Below are positions 41,618 through 50,453 of a stretch of 51,114 nt of DNA, piece after piece. The first letter of the stretch is position 1, and every line of letters starts with the position of its first letter. The stretch covers positions 1 through 51,114 of the forward strand of contig CAIKAR010000067.1 in NCBI GenBank assembly GCA_903825465.1, given 5' to 3'. Both the position numbers and the translations under genes were made by a program. Origin of the DNA: an uncultured Hyphomicrobiales bacterium (GTDB lineage: Bacteria > Pseudomonadota > Alphaproteobacteria > Rhizobiales > Beijerinckiaceae). Under the pieces are notes generated by a model, which was given only the letters and a program-made list of their open reading frames with translations, searched no databases and was not told the origin of the DNA.

Positions 41618-42913
41618 ATGGCCAATGTCGTCGTCGTCGGCGCCCAGTGGGGCGATGAGGGTAAGGGCAAGATCGTCGACTGGCTGTCGATTCAGGCCGA
41701 TGTCGTCGTTCGCTTTCAGGGCGGCCACAACGCCGGCCACACGCTCGTCATCGACGGCAAGGTCTACAAGCTCTCGCTGCTGCCCTCGGGCATCGTGCGG
41801 CCGGGCAAGCTCTCGGTCATCGGCAACGGCGTCGTCGTCGACCCCCACCACCTCGTCAAGGAGATCGCCGTCCTCGAAGGGCAGGGCGTCGAGATCACGC
41901 CCGACAATCTCAAGATCGCCGAGAACGCGCCGCTGATCCTGTCGCTGCACCGGGAGCTCGACGCCCACCGGGAAGGCGCCTCGACCGGCGCCACCAAGAT
42001 CGGCACGACCATGCGGGGCATCGGCCCCGCCTATGAGGACAAGGCGGGGCGGCGCTCGATCCGCGTCATGGATCTCGCGGAACCCGACACGCTGGACGAC
42101 AAAATCCACCGCGCGTTGGCCCATCATAATCCACTGCGGCGCGGGCTCGGGCTTCCGGAGATCGACGCGGCGGCGATTCGCGAGGAATTACTGAGGGTTG
42201 CGCCGAAAGTGCTGGCGCACATGGCCCCCGCGTGGAGTTTGCTCGACGAACTACGCCGCGCCGGAAAGCGCATTTTGTTCGAAGGCGCGCAGGGCGCCTT
42301 GCTCGATGTCGACCATGGCACCTATCCCTTTGTAACATCGTCGAATACCGTCGCGGGCAACGCCGCCACGGGGTCCGGTTTGGGCCCCGGCGCCATCGGC
42401 TATGTGCTCGGAATCGCCAAGGCATATACAACGCGAGTTGGCGGTGGACCCTTCCCGACGGAACTGTTCGACGACACTGGCAAGCTCATCGGCGAAAAAG
42501 GCAAGGAATTCGGGGTGGTTACGGGGCGGCCGCGACGTTGCGGCTGGTTTGACGCGGTGTTGACCCGGCAAACCGTCAAGACCTCGGGGATCAACGGCAT
42601 CGCCTTGACAAAGCTGGATATTCTCGACGGATTCGAGACGATAAAAGTATGTTCGCGCTACAAGCTGGATGGTCAAATCATCGACCGCCTCCCCGCCAGC
42701 CAGGCGGCCCAAGCGCGTGTCGAGCCGGTGTACGAGGAAATCGAGGGATGGGAGGGCACAACCGCCGGCGCGCGGTCGTGGGCCGATCTTCCGGCGCAGG
42801 CGGTGAAATATGTCCGCCGCATCGAAGAATTGATCGGCGCGCCCATCGCTCTTTTGTCCACGAGTCCGGAACGGGAAGACACGATTCTTGTGCAAAATCC
42901 ATTTCAGGATTGA
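41618..42913 (+). CDS. purA: Adenylosuccinate synthetase
   Basis: Joins IMP and aspartate with GTP to make adenylosuccinate in AMP synthesis. The 431-residue protein starts [22 protein letters not shown] (P-loop GDEGKGK) and carries [47 protein letters not shown] and [11 protein letters not shown], all intact. By eye the first 470 bases use almost only C/G-ending codons, while the rest is more relaxed. The 233-base gap before it contains a small hairpin near 41535-41585 with a T-rich tail but no gene. Confidence 0.97.
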   Translation: MANVVVVGAQWGDEGKGKIVDWLSIQADVVVRFQGGHNAGHTLVIDGKVYKLSLLPSGIVRPGKLSVIGNGVVVDPHHLVKEIAVLEGQGVEITPDNLKIAENAPLILSLHRELDAHREGASTGATKIGTTMRGIGPAYEDKAGRRSIRVMDLAEPDTLDDKIHRALAHHNPLRRGLGLPEIDAAAIREELLRVAPKVLAHMAPAWSLLDELRRAGKRILFEGAQGALLDVDHGTYPFVTSSNTVAGNAATGSGLGPGAIGYVLGIAKAYTTRVGGGPFPTELFDDTGKLIGEKGKEFGVVTGRPRRCGWFDAVLTRQTVKTSGINGIALTKLDILDGFETIKVCSRYKLDGQIIDRLPASQAAQARVEPVYEEIEGWEGTTAGARSWADLPAQAVKYVRRIEELIGAPIALLSTSPEREDTILVQNPFQD

Positions 42914-43029
42914 ATCTGTGTTCGCGAGGGACGGCGCGGCGCGGGTTGACGCGGGATGGACGAAGCGTCCATCTACAAATACCTGATCGCGAGGGATGGC
43001 CGAATTGACGACAGCGCACGACTACGATC

Positions 43030-44553
43030 ATGGCTGAATATTATCCCCTGCTGGCCAAAGCCGCGGCGAATCTGAAAGAGCCGAGCGCGGAAGCGCGTCG
43101 GGCGCTGTACGAGCGCGCGCGCAAGGCGTTGTTGGCGCAACTGAAAAACGCTCAGCCGCCGGTTCCGGACGCGGACATCGCCCGCGAGGAGGCCGCCCTC
43201 GACGCCGCCGCGACGCGGGTTGAGACTGAAATCGCCGCGCACTTGGCGCAGGGCGCGCCGCTGACCGCGCCCATGCCGGCCCAGGCGCCGAGTCCCGTTT
43301 CCTCCGCGGAAAAGGGCGATGTGTCCCTGTCGCCGCCCGCGGCGCCTTCGCGGTTCAACTCTCCGCCCGCTTTGCGTCCACCGCCGCCCTTGCGCGCGCC
43401 GCCATCCGTCCGGCCTTCGGCCGCAAGGCCAAGTGCGCCGCCCCCAGCCGTGAACCAAACGCCGCTTTCCCTCGATAAAGCGGCTGTCGCGCGGACGCCG
43501 CCACCCTTCGGGGCCTGGCCCGAGCCATCAACAGCCGTGCCGACAATTGACGCGCCGAGGACCGAAACAAACGCGACCGCGGGGATCGAGCCCTCGCCCC
43601 TTTCCAGTCAGGACGACCCCGCGGGTGGGGACTTCCTGCGGAATTTCGGGCGTTCCCGCGTTGAAGCGTCCGTCGCCGACAACGCGTCCGCGGATGTCGA
43701 GCGGCGCGAGATCCAAACGCGGCCGGAAGCGGTGCGCCCCTTGGCGCCCGTGTCGCGCGACGCCTCGGGCGGCGTCAATAAAAGCGTGCTGTTCGGCGCG
43801 CTCATCGCGCTCCTGGCGATGGCCGCGATTGGCGGCTACGCCTATTCGACGCGCGATAAGCCGGAGGATTTCGCTCCGCCGACCGCCACGCCGAGCGCGG
43901 ACGTGGACCCGGGCGCGAACAAGATCGCGGGGCGCGCCGCGCCTGCGAAGGACACAGGCGGCGACGCGGTTCAGGGGAAGACAGCGGCGGCCGCGCCATC
44001 GCCAGCGGGAGTGCCTGTGGCGCAACGGGCCGCGCTGCTGATCGAGGCGCCAGACGAGCCCTCCAAGGTCAAGACGCTCGTTGGAACCGTTGTGTGGTCG
44101 ATTGAAACGGCGTCCAACGGACTGCCGGGATTGCGCGCCAAGGCCAGTATTCCCGGGGCTAATTTCAATCTCGATATTTTCATTGTCAAAAACATCGATC
44201 CGAAGATAGCCTCGACCCATCGGATAGAATTGCGCTTCGCCGTCGGCGCGAACGACAACGGCGTCTCCGGCGTGAAGCAGATCGCGGCTCCCGAAATGCG
44301 CCTTGAAGACCACCCGTCGGGCGACGCCATGAATGGAGTGACGGCGCAGGTGACCGACTCCTACTTCTGGTTCGCCCTCGCGCAGGGCGACACCGCCGTC
44401 GAGCGCAATATCGACTTGCTGCGCAGCCGCGGATGGCTCGATGTGCCGATATTGTTGACGACGAACAAGATCGCGAAAATCACGCTGGAAAAAGGCGCCG
44501 TTGGCGACCAACTGGTCCGGCAAATCATCGACGCGTGGGCCCAACAACAGTAG
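43030..44553 (+). CDS. Large membrane-anchored protein between purA and rpoH, unknown function
   Basis: 507 residues. The N-terminus (MAEYYPLLAKAAANLKEPSAEARRALYERARKALLAQL) is a helical domain met in many Hyphomicrobiales proteins; a proline/alanine-rich linker (about 80-250) follows; one membrane helix lies near 257-275 (SVLFGALIALLAMAAIGGYAY); the last ~170 residues form a soluble, probably periplasmic domain (ALLIEAPDEPSKVKTLVGTVVWSIE onward). Similar proteins usually lie at this place, next to rpoH, in related genomes; this is recalled, not searched. Function not known. Convergent with rpoH across 42 bases. Confidence 0.8.
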   Translation: MAEYYPLLAKAAANLKEPSAEARRALYERARKALLAQLKNAQPPVPDADIAREEAALDAAATRVETEIAAHLAQGAPLTAPMPAQAPSPVSSAEKGDVSLSPPAAPSRFNSPPALRPPPPLRAPPSVRPSAARPSAPPPAVNQTPLSLDKAAVARTPPPFGAWPEPSTAVPTIDAPRTETNATAGIEPSPLSSQDDPAGGDFLRNFGRSRVEASVADNASADVERREIQTRPEAVRPLAPVSRDASGGVNKSVLFGALIALLAMAAIGGYAYSTRDKPEDFAPPTATPSADVDPGANKIAGRAAPAKDTGGDAVQGKTAAAAPSPAGVPVAQRAALLIEAPDEPSKVKTLVGTVVWSIETASNGLPGLRAKASIPGANFNLDIFIVKNIDPKIASTHRIELRFAVGANDNGVSGVKQIAAPEMRLEDHPSGDAMNGVTAQVTDSYFWFALAQGDTAVERNIDLLRSRGWLDVPILLTTNKIAKITLEKGAVGDQLVRQIIDAWAQQQ

Positions 44554-44595
44554 GCTCACGCGTCCCCAAGCTCCGAATCAGCGTGTTTCGCTGGA

Positions 44596-45513
44596 TCAGC
44601 GCGCCGGCAGCGCCGGCCTCGCCACGGCGGGCGGGGGCAGTGTTTCAAGCCGCGCCACGCCGTCTTTGACCGCTTGCTGCACCTTTTCGAAGGCGCGCAC
44701 CTCGATCTGCCGCACGCGCTCGCGCGACACGCCGAATTCGGTCGACAGATTTTCAAGGGTTTCCGGTTCCTCGCGCAGCCTGCGGGCTTCGAAAATCCGA
44801 CGTTCGCGTTCGTTGAGCACGCTCAAGGAGCTTCGCAGCGCGCCAAGGCGGTTTTCTGACTCCTCGTGATCGACCAGCAGACTTTCTTGGCTGGCGCCGC
44901 CATCGACAAGCCAGTCCTGCCACTCGCCAGAACCTTCGCCGGTGTTGCGTATGGGCGCGTTTAGCGAAGCGTCGCCGCTCAGGCGGCGATTCATGTCCAC
45001 CACTTCCTGCTCGCGAACGCCAAGTTTGGTGGCGATGGTTTTGACCTGATCCGGGCGGAGATCGCCGTCCTCAAGCGCCGAAATCTGGTTTTTCGCTTTG
45101 CGCAGGTTGAAGAACAGCTTCTTCTGGTTTGCGGTGGTGCCCATTTTCACCAGCGACCACGAGCGCAGGATATACTCTTGAATGGACGCTCGAATCCACC
45201 ACATGGCGTAAGTGGCGAGCTTGAAGCCCCTTTCCGGCTCGAAGCGCTTGACCGCCTGCATGAGGCCGATGTTGCCCTCGGAAATGACCTCGCCAATCGG
45301 CAGGCCATAACCGCGATAGCCCATGGCGATTTTGGCCACGAGGCGAAGGTGCGAGGTGACCAATTTCGAAGCCGCGTCACGGTCGTCGTGCTCGCGCCAA
45401 CGCTTGGCCAACATATATTCCTCCGCCGGATCCAGCATTGGAAATCGGCGGATTTCGGCGAGATAGCGGGAAAGGCCGCCCTCGGCGGCAATCATCGGAA
45501 ACGCGGCAGCCAT
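44596..45513 (-). CDS. rpoH: RNA polymerase sigma-32 factor RpoH
   Basis: Heat-shock sigma factor, 305 residues. Region 2 is LVAKIAMGYRGYGLPIGEVISEGNIGLMQAVKRFEPERGFKLATYAMWWIRASIQEYIL; the RpoH box follows at about 130-139 (QKKLFFNLRKAK); region 4 is LREEPETLENLSTEFGVSRERVRQIEVRAF. All are typical, so it is sigma-32 and not the housekeeping factor. AAGGAGG lies six bases before ATG 45513. It should drive groL, seen at the right edge of the window, among others. Many alphaproteobacteria have two rpoH genes; which one this is cannot be told. Confidence 0.95.
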   Translation of the reverse strand: MAAAFPMIAAEGGLSRYLAEIRRFPMLDPAEEYMLAKRWREHDDRDAASKLVTSHLRLVAKIAMGYRGYGLPIGEVISEGNIGLMQAVKRFEPERGFKLATYAMWWIRASIQEYILRSWSLVKMGTTANQKKLFFNLRKAKNQISALEDGDLRPDQVKTIATKLGVREQEVVDMNRRLSGDASLNAPIRNTGEGSGEWQDWLVDGGASQESLLVDHEESENRLGALRSSLSVLNERERRIFEARRLREEPETLENLSTEFGVSRERVRQIEVRAFEKVQQAVKDGVARLETLPPPAVARPALPAR

Positions 45514-45672
45514 CAGATCCTCCTTGGACCCCCGATCGGGGCGTCCGACGGCGACCGCGCAAACCTGTCGCCGTTGTTTGCATATAGGGATGGCGCCGCG
45601 TGGCGAAAAGAGGGCGGGGCTGGGGCGCTCGCGAGCGGAAGATCACTTATTGGTGTCTTTTGCCGCGCGGAG

Positions 45673-45687
45673 TTAACCAAAAATCAA
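45673..45687 (+). promoter_or_regulatory. Near-consensus CtrA box before the PilZ gene
   Basis: TTAACCAAAAATCAA fits TTAA-N7-TTAA with one mismatch (TCAA) and has the favoured TTAACC left half. It is about 88 bases upstream of the PilZ ATG, in the 261-base divergent region shared with rpoH. Confidence 0.35.
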
Positions 45688-45748
45688 TCTTTGGGCGGTG
45701 CCGGGAAACTTTTTCTTTCCCTCGGGAAGGGATGGAACATAACTGTAT

Positions 45749-45769
45749 CCCCTTGCAATAACGCAGGGG
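45749..45769 (+). promoter_or_regulatory. Hairpin masking the PilZ ribosome-binding site
   Basis: CCCCT (45749-45753) pairs with AGGGG (45765-45769), extended by GC/GC after a one-base bulge. The right arm AGGGG is the Shine-Dalgarno for ATG 45775, so folding would hide it. Confidence 0.4.
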
Positions 45770-45774
45770 CGGCC

Positions 45775-46089
45775 ATGCCAGCGCGCAGCAAACTATCCAA
45801 GCGAGGCGGCGTTCGCCGCAAAACATTCCAGACTGGCTTCATCGCTTATGGGCGCGCGCCCAAAACGCGGCGGATTTGCTTCATCAGGGATATCTGCGCC
45901 GAGGGCGCGCGAATTGAGTTGGCCGAGGTGTTTTCGCCGCCGCCGCATTTCGTGCTCGAAATCCGGGAAGCCCTGCCGCCGCGCAACGCCCACGTCGTTT
46001 GGCGCGATGGCCGCCATGTCGGCGTGAGTTTCCGCGAAACGGAGGGTCTCGTGGAGCCGATGGCCCCCTTGGCGCGGTGGCCGGCCTGA
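45775..46089 (+). CDS. Single-domain PilZ protein, non-canonical
   Basis: 104 residues with the PilZ beta-barrel pattern: R10-x3-R14 and D39-x-C41-x2-G44 (canonical D/N-x-S-x-x-G, here Ser to Cys). FQTGFIAYG and RNAHVVWRDGRHVGVSF are the family strands. PilZ proteins bind cyclic di-GMP and often control motility or exopolysaccharide; the altered motif leaves binding unsure. ATG 45775 is chosen from the AGGGG site; the frame continues far upstream into the rpoH shadow. Possibly CtrA-controlled. Confidence 0.78.
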   Translation: MPARSKLSKRGGVRRKTFQTGFIAYGRAPKTRRICFIRDICAEGARIELAEVFSPPPHFVLEIREALPPRNAHVVWRDGRHVGVSFRETEGLVEPMAPLARWPA

Positions 46090-46103
46090 TCTTGTCGCGC
46101 AAA

Positions 46104-46119
46104 TCAGGCCCTGGCCTGA
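46104..46119 (-). terminator. Stem-loop between convergent PilZ and Pht5-like genes
   Basis: TCAGGCC (46104-46110) pairs with GGCCTGA (46113-46119). Read on the minus strand it is followed by TTT, so it suits the Pht5-like transcript; a second weaker pairing with 46084-46090 is possible. Confidence 0.4.
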
Positions 46120-46174
46120 AAATTCGCGCTCTCGCCCCCCGTCGCCGCTTCGGTGCGGCGCGCCGGACGCCGAC

Positions 46175-47164
46175 TTAGACGATAATCTGGGTGTCGATTC
46201 CCGCGGGGAAGATTTCCTCGACCTTGGCGTGGCGATGCGCGATGCCCTGTTGATAGGTGTAGAGCAGCAACTGCTCCCACGTCGGGCGGTTCGCCTCGAC
46301 GCCGAACGGGAAAGTGTCGCCATGCATCATGTCGCGCATCTTGCGCGCGTAGGTCGACAGCCACGGCAGCGGGTAGCGCGACACCGCCGGGTCGAAGAGG
46401 CGCTCAAGGCTGCGGCGCTTTGATTCATTGAAGGCGTTGAGCAGGTTGCGGGCGATCCAGGGGTTCTCTTCGAGCAGTTTCTTCTTCATCGTCATGATGT
46501 GCATGATCGGCCAGACCTTGGTTTTCTCGAAGTACTGTTCCTCCATCTCCAGATAGTTGGGAAACAGCCGGACGATGTCTGGATGGCCTTCGAGGAAACA
46601 GGTCGGCGGGCGCGCGATGATGGCGCAATCGATTTCGCCCGAAGCCAGCATTTCAGACAACGATTTGTCCGACACGCGGGTCAGCTTCACGCCCTCGGGC
46701 AGGCTCAGCTCGACTTTTTCCTCGCGCCCGGCGTCGTTGGCGCCCGCTTGATACCAATGCACGTCCTGCAACTTCACGCCGCATTCGTTGTGCATCCAGC
46801 CACGCATGTAGACCGCCGCCGAATGGGCCCATTCCGGCGAGCCCACGCGTTTGCCCTTGAGATCCTGCACCGTCTTGATGCCGCTTTTTTTATTCACGTA
46901 AAACGAGGAGAAGCGGAAGAGGCGCGAGCAGATCACCGGCAGGCCGATCACGTCCGAGTTGTCGCGCGTGACCTGCGCGGAGAATTTGGCGCAAGACAGC
47001 TCGGAGACGTCCCATTCCCGGTTGAAGGTGAAGCGGGCGAAAACCTCGTGATGGCCGAGGTTGAGCCAACGATGCTCGATGCCTTCGGCCTGAACCAGGC
47101 CGAAGCGAAAGTCGCGGAAGTGGTCGTAGTCGGTCGACGCGATCGTCAGCTTCACCTTGTTCAT
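46175..47164 (-). CDS. 4,5-dihydroxyphthalate decarboxylase-like / NMT1-type protein
   Basis: 329 residues, no signal peptide. It resembles the Pht5/4,5-dihydroxyphthalate decarboxylase family, which shares the periplasmic-binding-protein fold: LTIASTDYDHFRDFRFG, NLGHHEVFARFTFNREWDVSELSCAKF, VGSPEWAHSAAVYMRGWM and AIIARPPTCFLEGHPDIVRLFPNY. True decarboxylase activity is not certain, since many homologues are annotated as binding proteins; lack of a signal argues for a cytosolic enzyme. The truncated LysR gene just upstream on the same strand could be what is left of its regulator. Confidence 0.8.
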   Translation of the reverse strand: MNKVKLTIASTDYDHFRDFRFGLVQAEGIEHRWLNLGHHEVFARFTFNREWDVSELSCAKFSAQVTRDNSDVIGLPVICSRLFRFSSFYVNKKSGIKTVQDLKGKRVGSPEWAHSAAVYMRGWMHNECGVKLQDVHWYQAGANDAGREEKVELSLPEGVKLTRVSDKSLSEMLASGEIDCAIIARPPTCFLEGHPDIVRLFPNYLEMEEQYFEKTKVWPIMHIMTMKKKLLEENPWIARNLLNAFNESKRRSLERLFDPAVSRYPLPWLSTYARKMRDMMHGDTFPFGVEANRPTWEQLLLYTYQQGIAHRHAKVEEIFPAGIDTQIIV

Positions 47165-47298
47165 GGCGGGGTCCTCCGGACGTGGAATTTAACGCTCGCT
47201 ATAGGGGAAGCCTTCGCGCGGATCAATCTGGCGAACGCGGCGGCGCGTGGCGACGGGCGCGGTTCCGGCGAATGGGTCTCCACAACTCACGCGTCGTG

Positions 47299-47631
47299 TC
47301 AGGAAACATAACGAAAAAGATTGTCGAAGATGCCGGCGAGTTCGTCCTCGAAAACGCTGGAGTTTCGTTTTTGTCGATGGACGATCGACATTTCGACATC
47401 AACGATGCGGGGAAGGTCGCGAACCGCGCTCATCCCAAGAACTTCGATGGCGGGAGCGATCATTGGCGCAACGCCGAGCTTGGCGCGGACGGCCGCCTTC
47501 AGAACGTTGAAATCCGCGCTTACGCACGCGATTTCATAGCGGCGCCGGGCCGCGTCGACCGCGTCGATGGCGAGTTGTCGATACAGCGAGCCGGGAGGCG
47601 TCAAGACGAGGCTCAGAGGCTCCTTCGGTGG
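47299..47631 (-). pseudogene. LysR-type regulator remnant (C-terminal third only)
   Basis: About 105 codons in one open frame, encoding LSLVLTPPGSLYRQLAIDAVDAARRRYEI, then VLKAAVRAKLGVAPMIAP and VEMSIVHRQKRNSSVFEDEL, the distal half of a LysR effector-binding domain with its own stop. There is no HTH and no upstream part: at about 47620-47635 the sequence changes into the start of flgA. It is therefore a 5'-deleted pseudogene at a recombination junction. It overlaps the flgA remnant in another frame. Confidence 0.8.
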
Positions 47632-47756
47632 CCCGGGTAGATGACGACCGCGGGCATCGGGATCGCGTCCGCGGCGCGCGCGCCTTTCGGCGCCGCCGAG
47701 GCGAACAACATCGCGGCGATGGCCGCGCGGACCCAGGTTCGCTGGCGTGCTGGCAT
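47613..47756 (-). pseudogene. flgA: flgA remnant (first ~42 codons, then out-of-family tail and stop)
   Basis: The ATG at 47756 lies five bases after the flgG stop, the usual place of flgA (P-ring assembly chaperone) in alphaproteobacterial flg operons. The peptide has a signal sequence (AAIAAMLFASAAPKGARAADA) followed by IPMPAVVIYPG, the FlgA start pattern. After YPG it reads HRRSL and stops, where normal FlgA continues for another 100 or more residues. The break coincides with the start of the LysR remnant, marking a deletion or rearrangement. Confidence 0.75.
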
Positions 47757-47761
47757 GGTGC

Positions 47762-48550
47762 CTATCCGCGCATGTTCGAGATGGTGCCGGACATCTGATC
47801 GGCCGCCTGCACGACTTTGGAGTTCATTTCGTAGGCGCGCTGCGCGGAGATCATGTTGGTGATTTCCGAGACGGGATCGACGTTCGAGGCTTCAAGGTAA
47901 CCTTGCTGAACGATGCCGAAGGCCGTGTCGCCGGGGACGCCGACGTTTGGCTGGCCCGACGCCGCGGTCTGTTGGAACAGGTTGCTTCCCAGCGGCTGCA
48001 AGCCGGCTTCGTTGACGAAGTTCGCCATCGTCAGCTGTCCCAGCTGCTGCGGCGCGGTCTGGCCGTTGATGGTCGCCGACACGACGCCCGTCTGGCTGAC
48101 AGCCACGCTGAGCGCCGTGGGTGGAATGAGAATTGGCGGGATGACCTGGTAGCCGTCGGTCGTGACGAGCTGGCCCGTGGCGTTGGTGTTGAAGGCGCCG
48201 CTGCGCGTGTAGACCGTGTCGCCGTTCGGCGTCGTCACCTGGAACCAGCCACGTCCGTTGATCGCCAGATCCAGCGAGTTGCCGGTGCTGGTCAGCGAGC
48301 CCTGTATGTTGACGGTCCTGACGGCCGCCGTTCGAACGCCCAGACCGATGCTCGCGCCTTCGGGGATGGTGGCGTCCCGTCCCCTGTTGCTGACGCCCAT
48401 CAGCCGCTCGGTCTGGTAGATCAAATCGGTGAATTCGGCGCGCGACCGCTTGAACCCCGTCGTGTTGATGTTGGCGACGTTGTTGGCGATGACTTCCAGG
48501 TTCTTCTCCTGGGCGCTCATGCCGGTGGCCGCGATCGCTAACGCTCTCAT
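47762..48550 (-). CDS. flgG: Flagellar distal rod protein FlgG
   Basis: 262 residues, complete. N-terminal rod signature [40 protein letters not shown], the specific FDLLYQ-like [10 protein letters not shown] segment, central domain, and C-terminal [39 protein letters not shown] are all present. It polymerises into the distal rod outside the inner membrane, exported by the flagellar type III system. It follows fliE by 26 bases in the flgB-flgC-fliE-flgG run. Confidence 0.97.
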   Translation of the reverse strand: MRALAIAATGMSAQEKNLEVIANNVANINTTGFKRSRAEFTDLIYQTERLMGVSNRGRDATIPEGASIGLGVRTAAVRTVNIQGSLTSTGNSLDLAINGRGWFQVTTPNGDTVYTRSGAFNTNATGQLVTTDGYQVIPPILIPPTALSVAVSQTGVVSATINGQTAPQQLGQLTMANFVNEAGLQPLGSNLFQQTAASGQPNVGVPGDTAFGIVQQGYLEASNVDPVSEITNMISAQRAYEMNSKVVQAADQMSGTISNMRG

Positions 48551-48576
48551 GCTTTTTCACCCTTTGGAAAACAGGC

Positions 48577-48885
48577 CTAAATGGCCATCCGGGAAACTTC
48601 CTGGAAGGCGGCGACGGCTTTGTCGCGGATCGCCAGCGCGCCTTGCAGGGTGCGCTGCGCGTTCATCACCGCTTCGACGACCTTGAACGGGCTCACGCCG
48701 CCCTGAATTCCCTGAATCGCCGCCGCTTCGCCGCCCTGGATCGCGCCCATGGCGCTGCTGGCGGCCTGCCCGAGCATGTCTCCGAACGACACCCCCGTGG
48801 GCGCGGTGGCCGCGCCGACGCCCGCCGTCGGCCCCGCGCCGAGCGTCTTCGTCGCGCTCGAGAGCGCCGCAAGTCCATTTATCAT
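48577..48885 (-). CDS. fliE: Flagellar hook-basal body protein FliE
   Basis: 102 residues; joins the MS ring to the rod. The C-terminal half VSPFKVVEAVMNAQRTLQGALAIRDKAVAAFQEVSRMAI is the conserved FliE helix; VSFGDMLGQA is the other family block. ATG 48885 is chosen because AGGAG is six bases upstream; an in-frame GTG at 48912 would include that site inside the gene. Confidence 0.95.
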   Translation of the reverse strand: MINGLAALSSATKTLGAGPTAGVGAATAPTGVSFGDMLGQAASSAMGAIQGGEAAAIQGIQGGVSPFKVVEAVMNAQRTLQGALAIRDKAVAAFQEVSRMAI

Positions 48886-48940
48886 CGCCAGCTCCTGTTC
48901 AAGCGAGGCCACGGTCCACAGGGGCCGCGCGCCCTTGTCG

Positions 48941-49360
48941 TCACGCGTCCTTCAGCAGATTCACGGTCATCGTCATGAGCTCCGCGGCTTGCTTGGCCAC
49001 CTGAAGATTGGCCTCGTAGCTTCTGTTCGCCTCGCGCATGTCGGCGAGCTCCGTCAGGATGTCGACGTTCGGCATTTTCACCATCCCGTTCTCGTCGGCC
49101 GCGGGACTGCTCGGGTCTTTGTCTATCTTGAATGGACTCGCGTCGACGCCGATCGACTTCACCTGGACGAGGTCGGCGCCGGAAGCGCGGTCGAGTTCGT
49201 TGGCGAAGGTGATGGTCTTGCGCGCGTATGGATCGGCGCCTGGTTGGCCTCCAATCGACTGCGCGTTGGCGACGTTCTCGGACACGACGCGCAGACGCGC
49301 GGACTGAGCGCTGAGTCCGGAACCCGCGATTCGAAGCGCCGCCTGAAGGCCATCCTGCAT
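48941..49360 (-). CDS. flgC: Flagellar proximal rod protein FlgC
   Basis: 139 residues, complete: N-terminal [86 protein letters not shown]. It forms the proximal rod with FlgB and FlgF. ATG 49360 is five bases after the flgB stop; coupling is expected. Confidence 0.96.
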   Translation of the reverse strand: MQDGLQAALRIAGSGLSAQSARLRVVSENVANAQSIGGQPGADPYARKTITFANELDRASGADLVQVKSIGVDASPFKIDKDPSSPAADENGMVKMPNVDILTELADMREANRSYEANLQVAKQAAELMTMTVNLLKDA

Positions 49361-49365
49361 GGCGG

Positions 49366-49743
49366 CTACTTCAGCGACGCTAGAAGCATTTGATGGAAGG
49401 CGCGCTGGATGTTCACATCCATCGTGTGCGACCTGTTGATGTTTCCAAGTTCCACCAGTTGTTGCTCGATGTTGACCGAATTGCCCGACAGTGTCGTCTC
49501 GGGCGATGGCGTGTTGAGGGCTCGAAACGACGCCGCGCCGTCGGACGAGGTGGAAATATGAGCGGCGTTGGTGGCCGCAAGCTCGAAGCTCGCGCCCGAA
49601 TCCCGCATCGAGAACGGCGCGATCCGCTTGGCCTCGTAGCCAGGCGTGTTCGCGTTCGCGATGTTCGAAGCCACCATGGCCTGGCTCTCGCCAAGCCACT
49701 GAACGTTGCGGGACGCCAGGCGAAAGAGAAAGATGTCGGACAT
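49366..49743 (-). CDS. flgB: Flagellar proximal rod protein FlgB
   Basis: 125 residues: [38 protein letters not shown] is the rod signature and [25 protein letters not shown] the C-terminal helix. First gene of the run; ATG 49743 follows GGCGGCTTTCC, a weak ribosome site. A TTAA-N7-TTAA box lies about 130 bases upstream. The fliI and flgF genes often found before flgB are absent here. Confidence 0.95.
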   Translation of the reverse strand: MSDIFLFRLASRNVQWLGESQAMVASNIANANTPGYEAKRIAPFSMRDSGASFELAATNAAHISTSSDGAASFRALNTPSPETTLSGNSVNIEQQLVELGNINRSHTMDVNIQRAFHQMLLASLK

Positions 49744-49871
49744 GGAAAGCCGCCAGCGTTGAACGTTTTCCTTCATCGCCGAGCGAGCTTGCCCGGGGCT
49801 TGTCTGCGCCCCGCCTCGGACGCCGAGCAACCCAATGAGCGAATTGGAACTCAAGCTGAATGTCGCGAAGA

Positions 49872-49886
49872 TTAACCCGCTGTTAA
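49872..49886 (-). promoter_or_regulatory. CtrA-type box upstream of flgB
   Basis: TTAACCCGCTGTTAA is an exact TTAA-N7-TTAA match, the full CtrA recognition site, and is also an inverted repeat. It lies about 130 bases before the flgB ATG. CtrA controls early flagellar operons in many alphaproteobacteria. Confidence 0.65.
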
Positions 49887-50396
49887 AGTTTGCCACGCTC
49901 GGGACCGATTGAATTTCCCGCTATGGACACGTCGTCCGAATTCATTGTCGGCGCAAGGACCCGATCGCAAAAGACGCGGCGATAATAATGCTGTTGAATG
50001 ATTTTCGCGCCTGAAAGCACGCACATATTTCAAAGCGAATTCACGCCGCCAAGCCATGGGCGGCGGCGGATATGCGAAGCAATGGTGGATATTTTCGTCG
50101 TCTGAAAACATCCGTTATTTTTAGAAAACGTGTTCGGAAGAGTTGGTGGCGGACGCGGTCCCGTCGAACCCGTCCGCGGCGCCAAATTCCCCGCCAACAG
50201 GGAAAACAGCGGGGAAAAACCGCGAATTTTGGGAATGCGTGTTAGTCGGCGCGGGGTCGGTATTCAGAGTCGATTCACACGCGGGGGAGGAAGTGGTTGC
50301 GTTGATCGCATGTACGCACACCGTTGACGACGACGGGGCCGTTGCGCGCGTCTCGATCGAATTGCCCGTTGATTTGTGGCCTGGGGCGCCGGACCC

Positions 50397-50425
50397 GATC
50401 CAAGCCGGAAATCCCGGCTTGGATC
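50397..50425 (-). terminator. 12-bp perfect hairpin behind groL
   Basis: GATCCAAGCCGG (50397-50408) pairs perfectly with CCGGCTTGGATC (50414-50425) over a five-base loop, about 30 bases past the groL stop. No clear T-run follows on the minus strand, so it may act by structure or Rho. Confidence 0.65.
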
Positions 50426-50453
50426 GTAGCGGATTTATCTCAACTGATTTGCC

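Larger units (their letters stand above)
49744..50453. other. 710-base intergenic region between groL and the flg operon
   Basis: No convincing gene on either strand: the longest frame (50143-50460, plus) runs through the groL terminator hairpin and has no family pattern. It holds the CtrA-type box near flgB and the hairpin behind groL. About 49860-50120 is AT-richer than the rest and probably carries the flg promoter. The fliI/flgF genes that one might expect here were not found, even as fragments. Confidence 0.6.

Noticed and set aside
45178-45774. Long in-frame extension of the PilZ gene into the rpoH region
   Set aside because: It is antisense to rpoH; the PilZ domain starts after ATG 45775, which has its own ribosome site.
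47182-47640. Plus-strand frame over the LysR remnant
   Set aside because: The minus strand gives a clear LysR effector-domain pattern; the plus-strand translation is meaningless.
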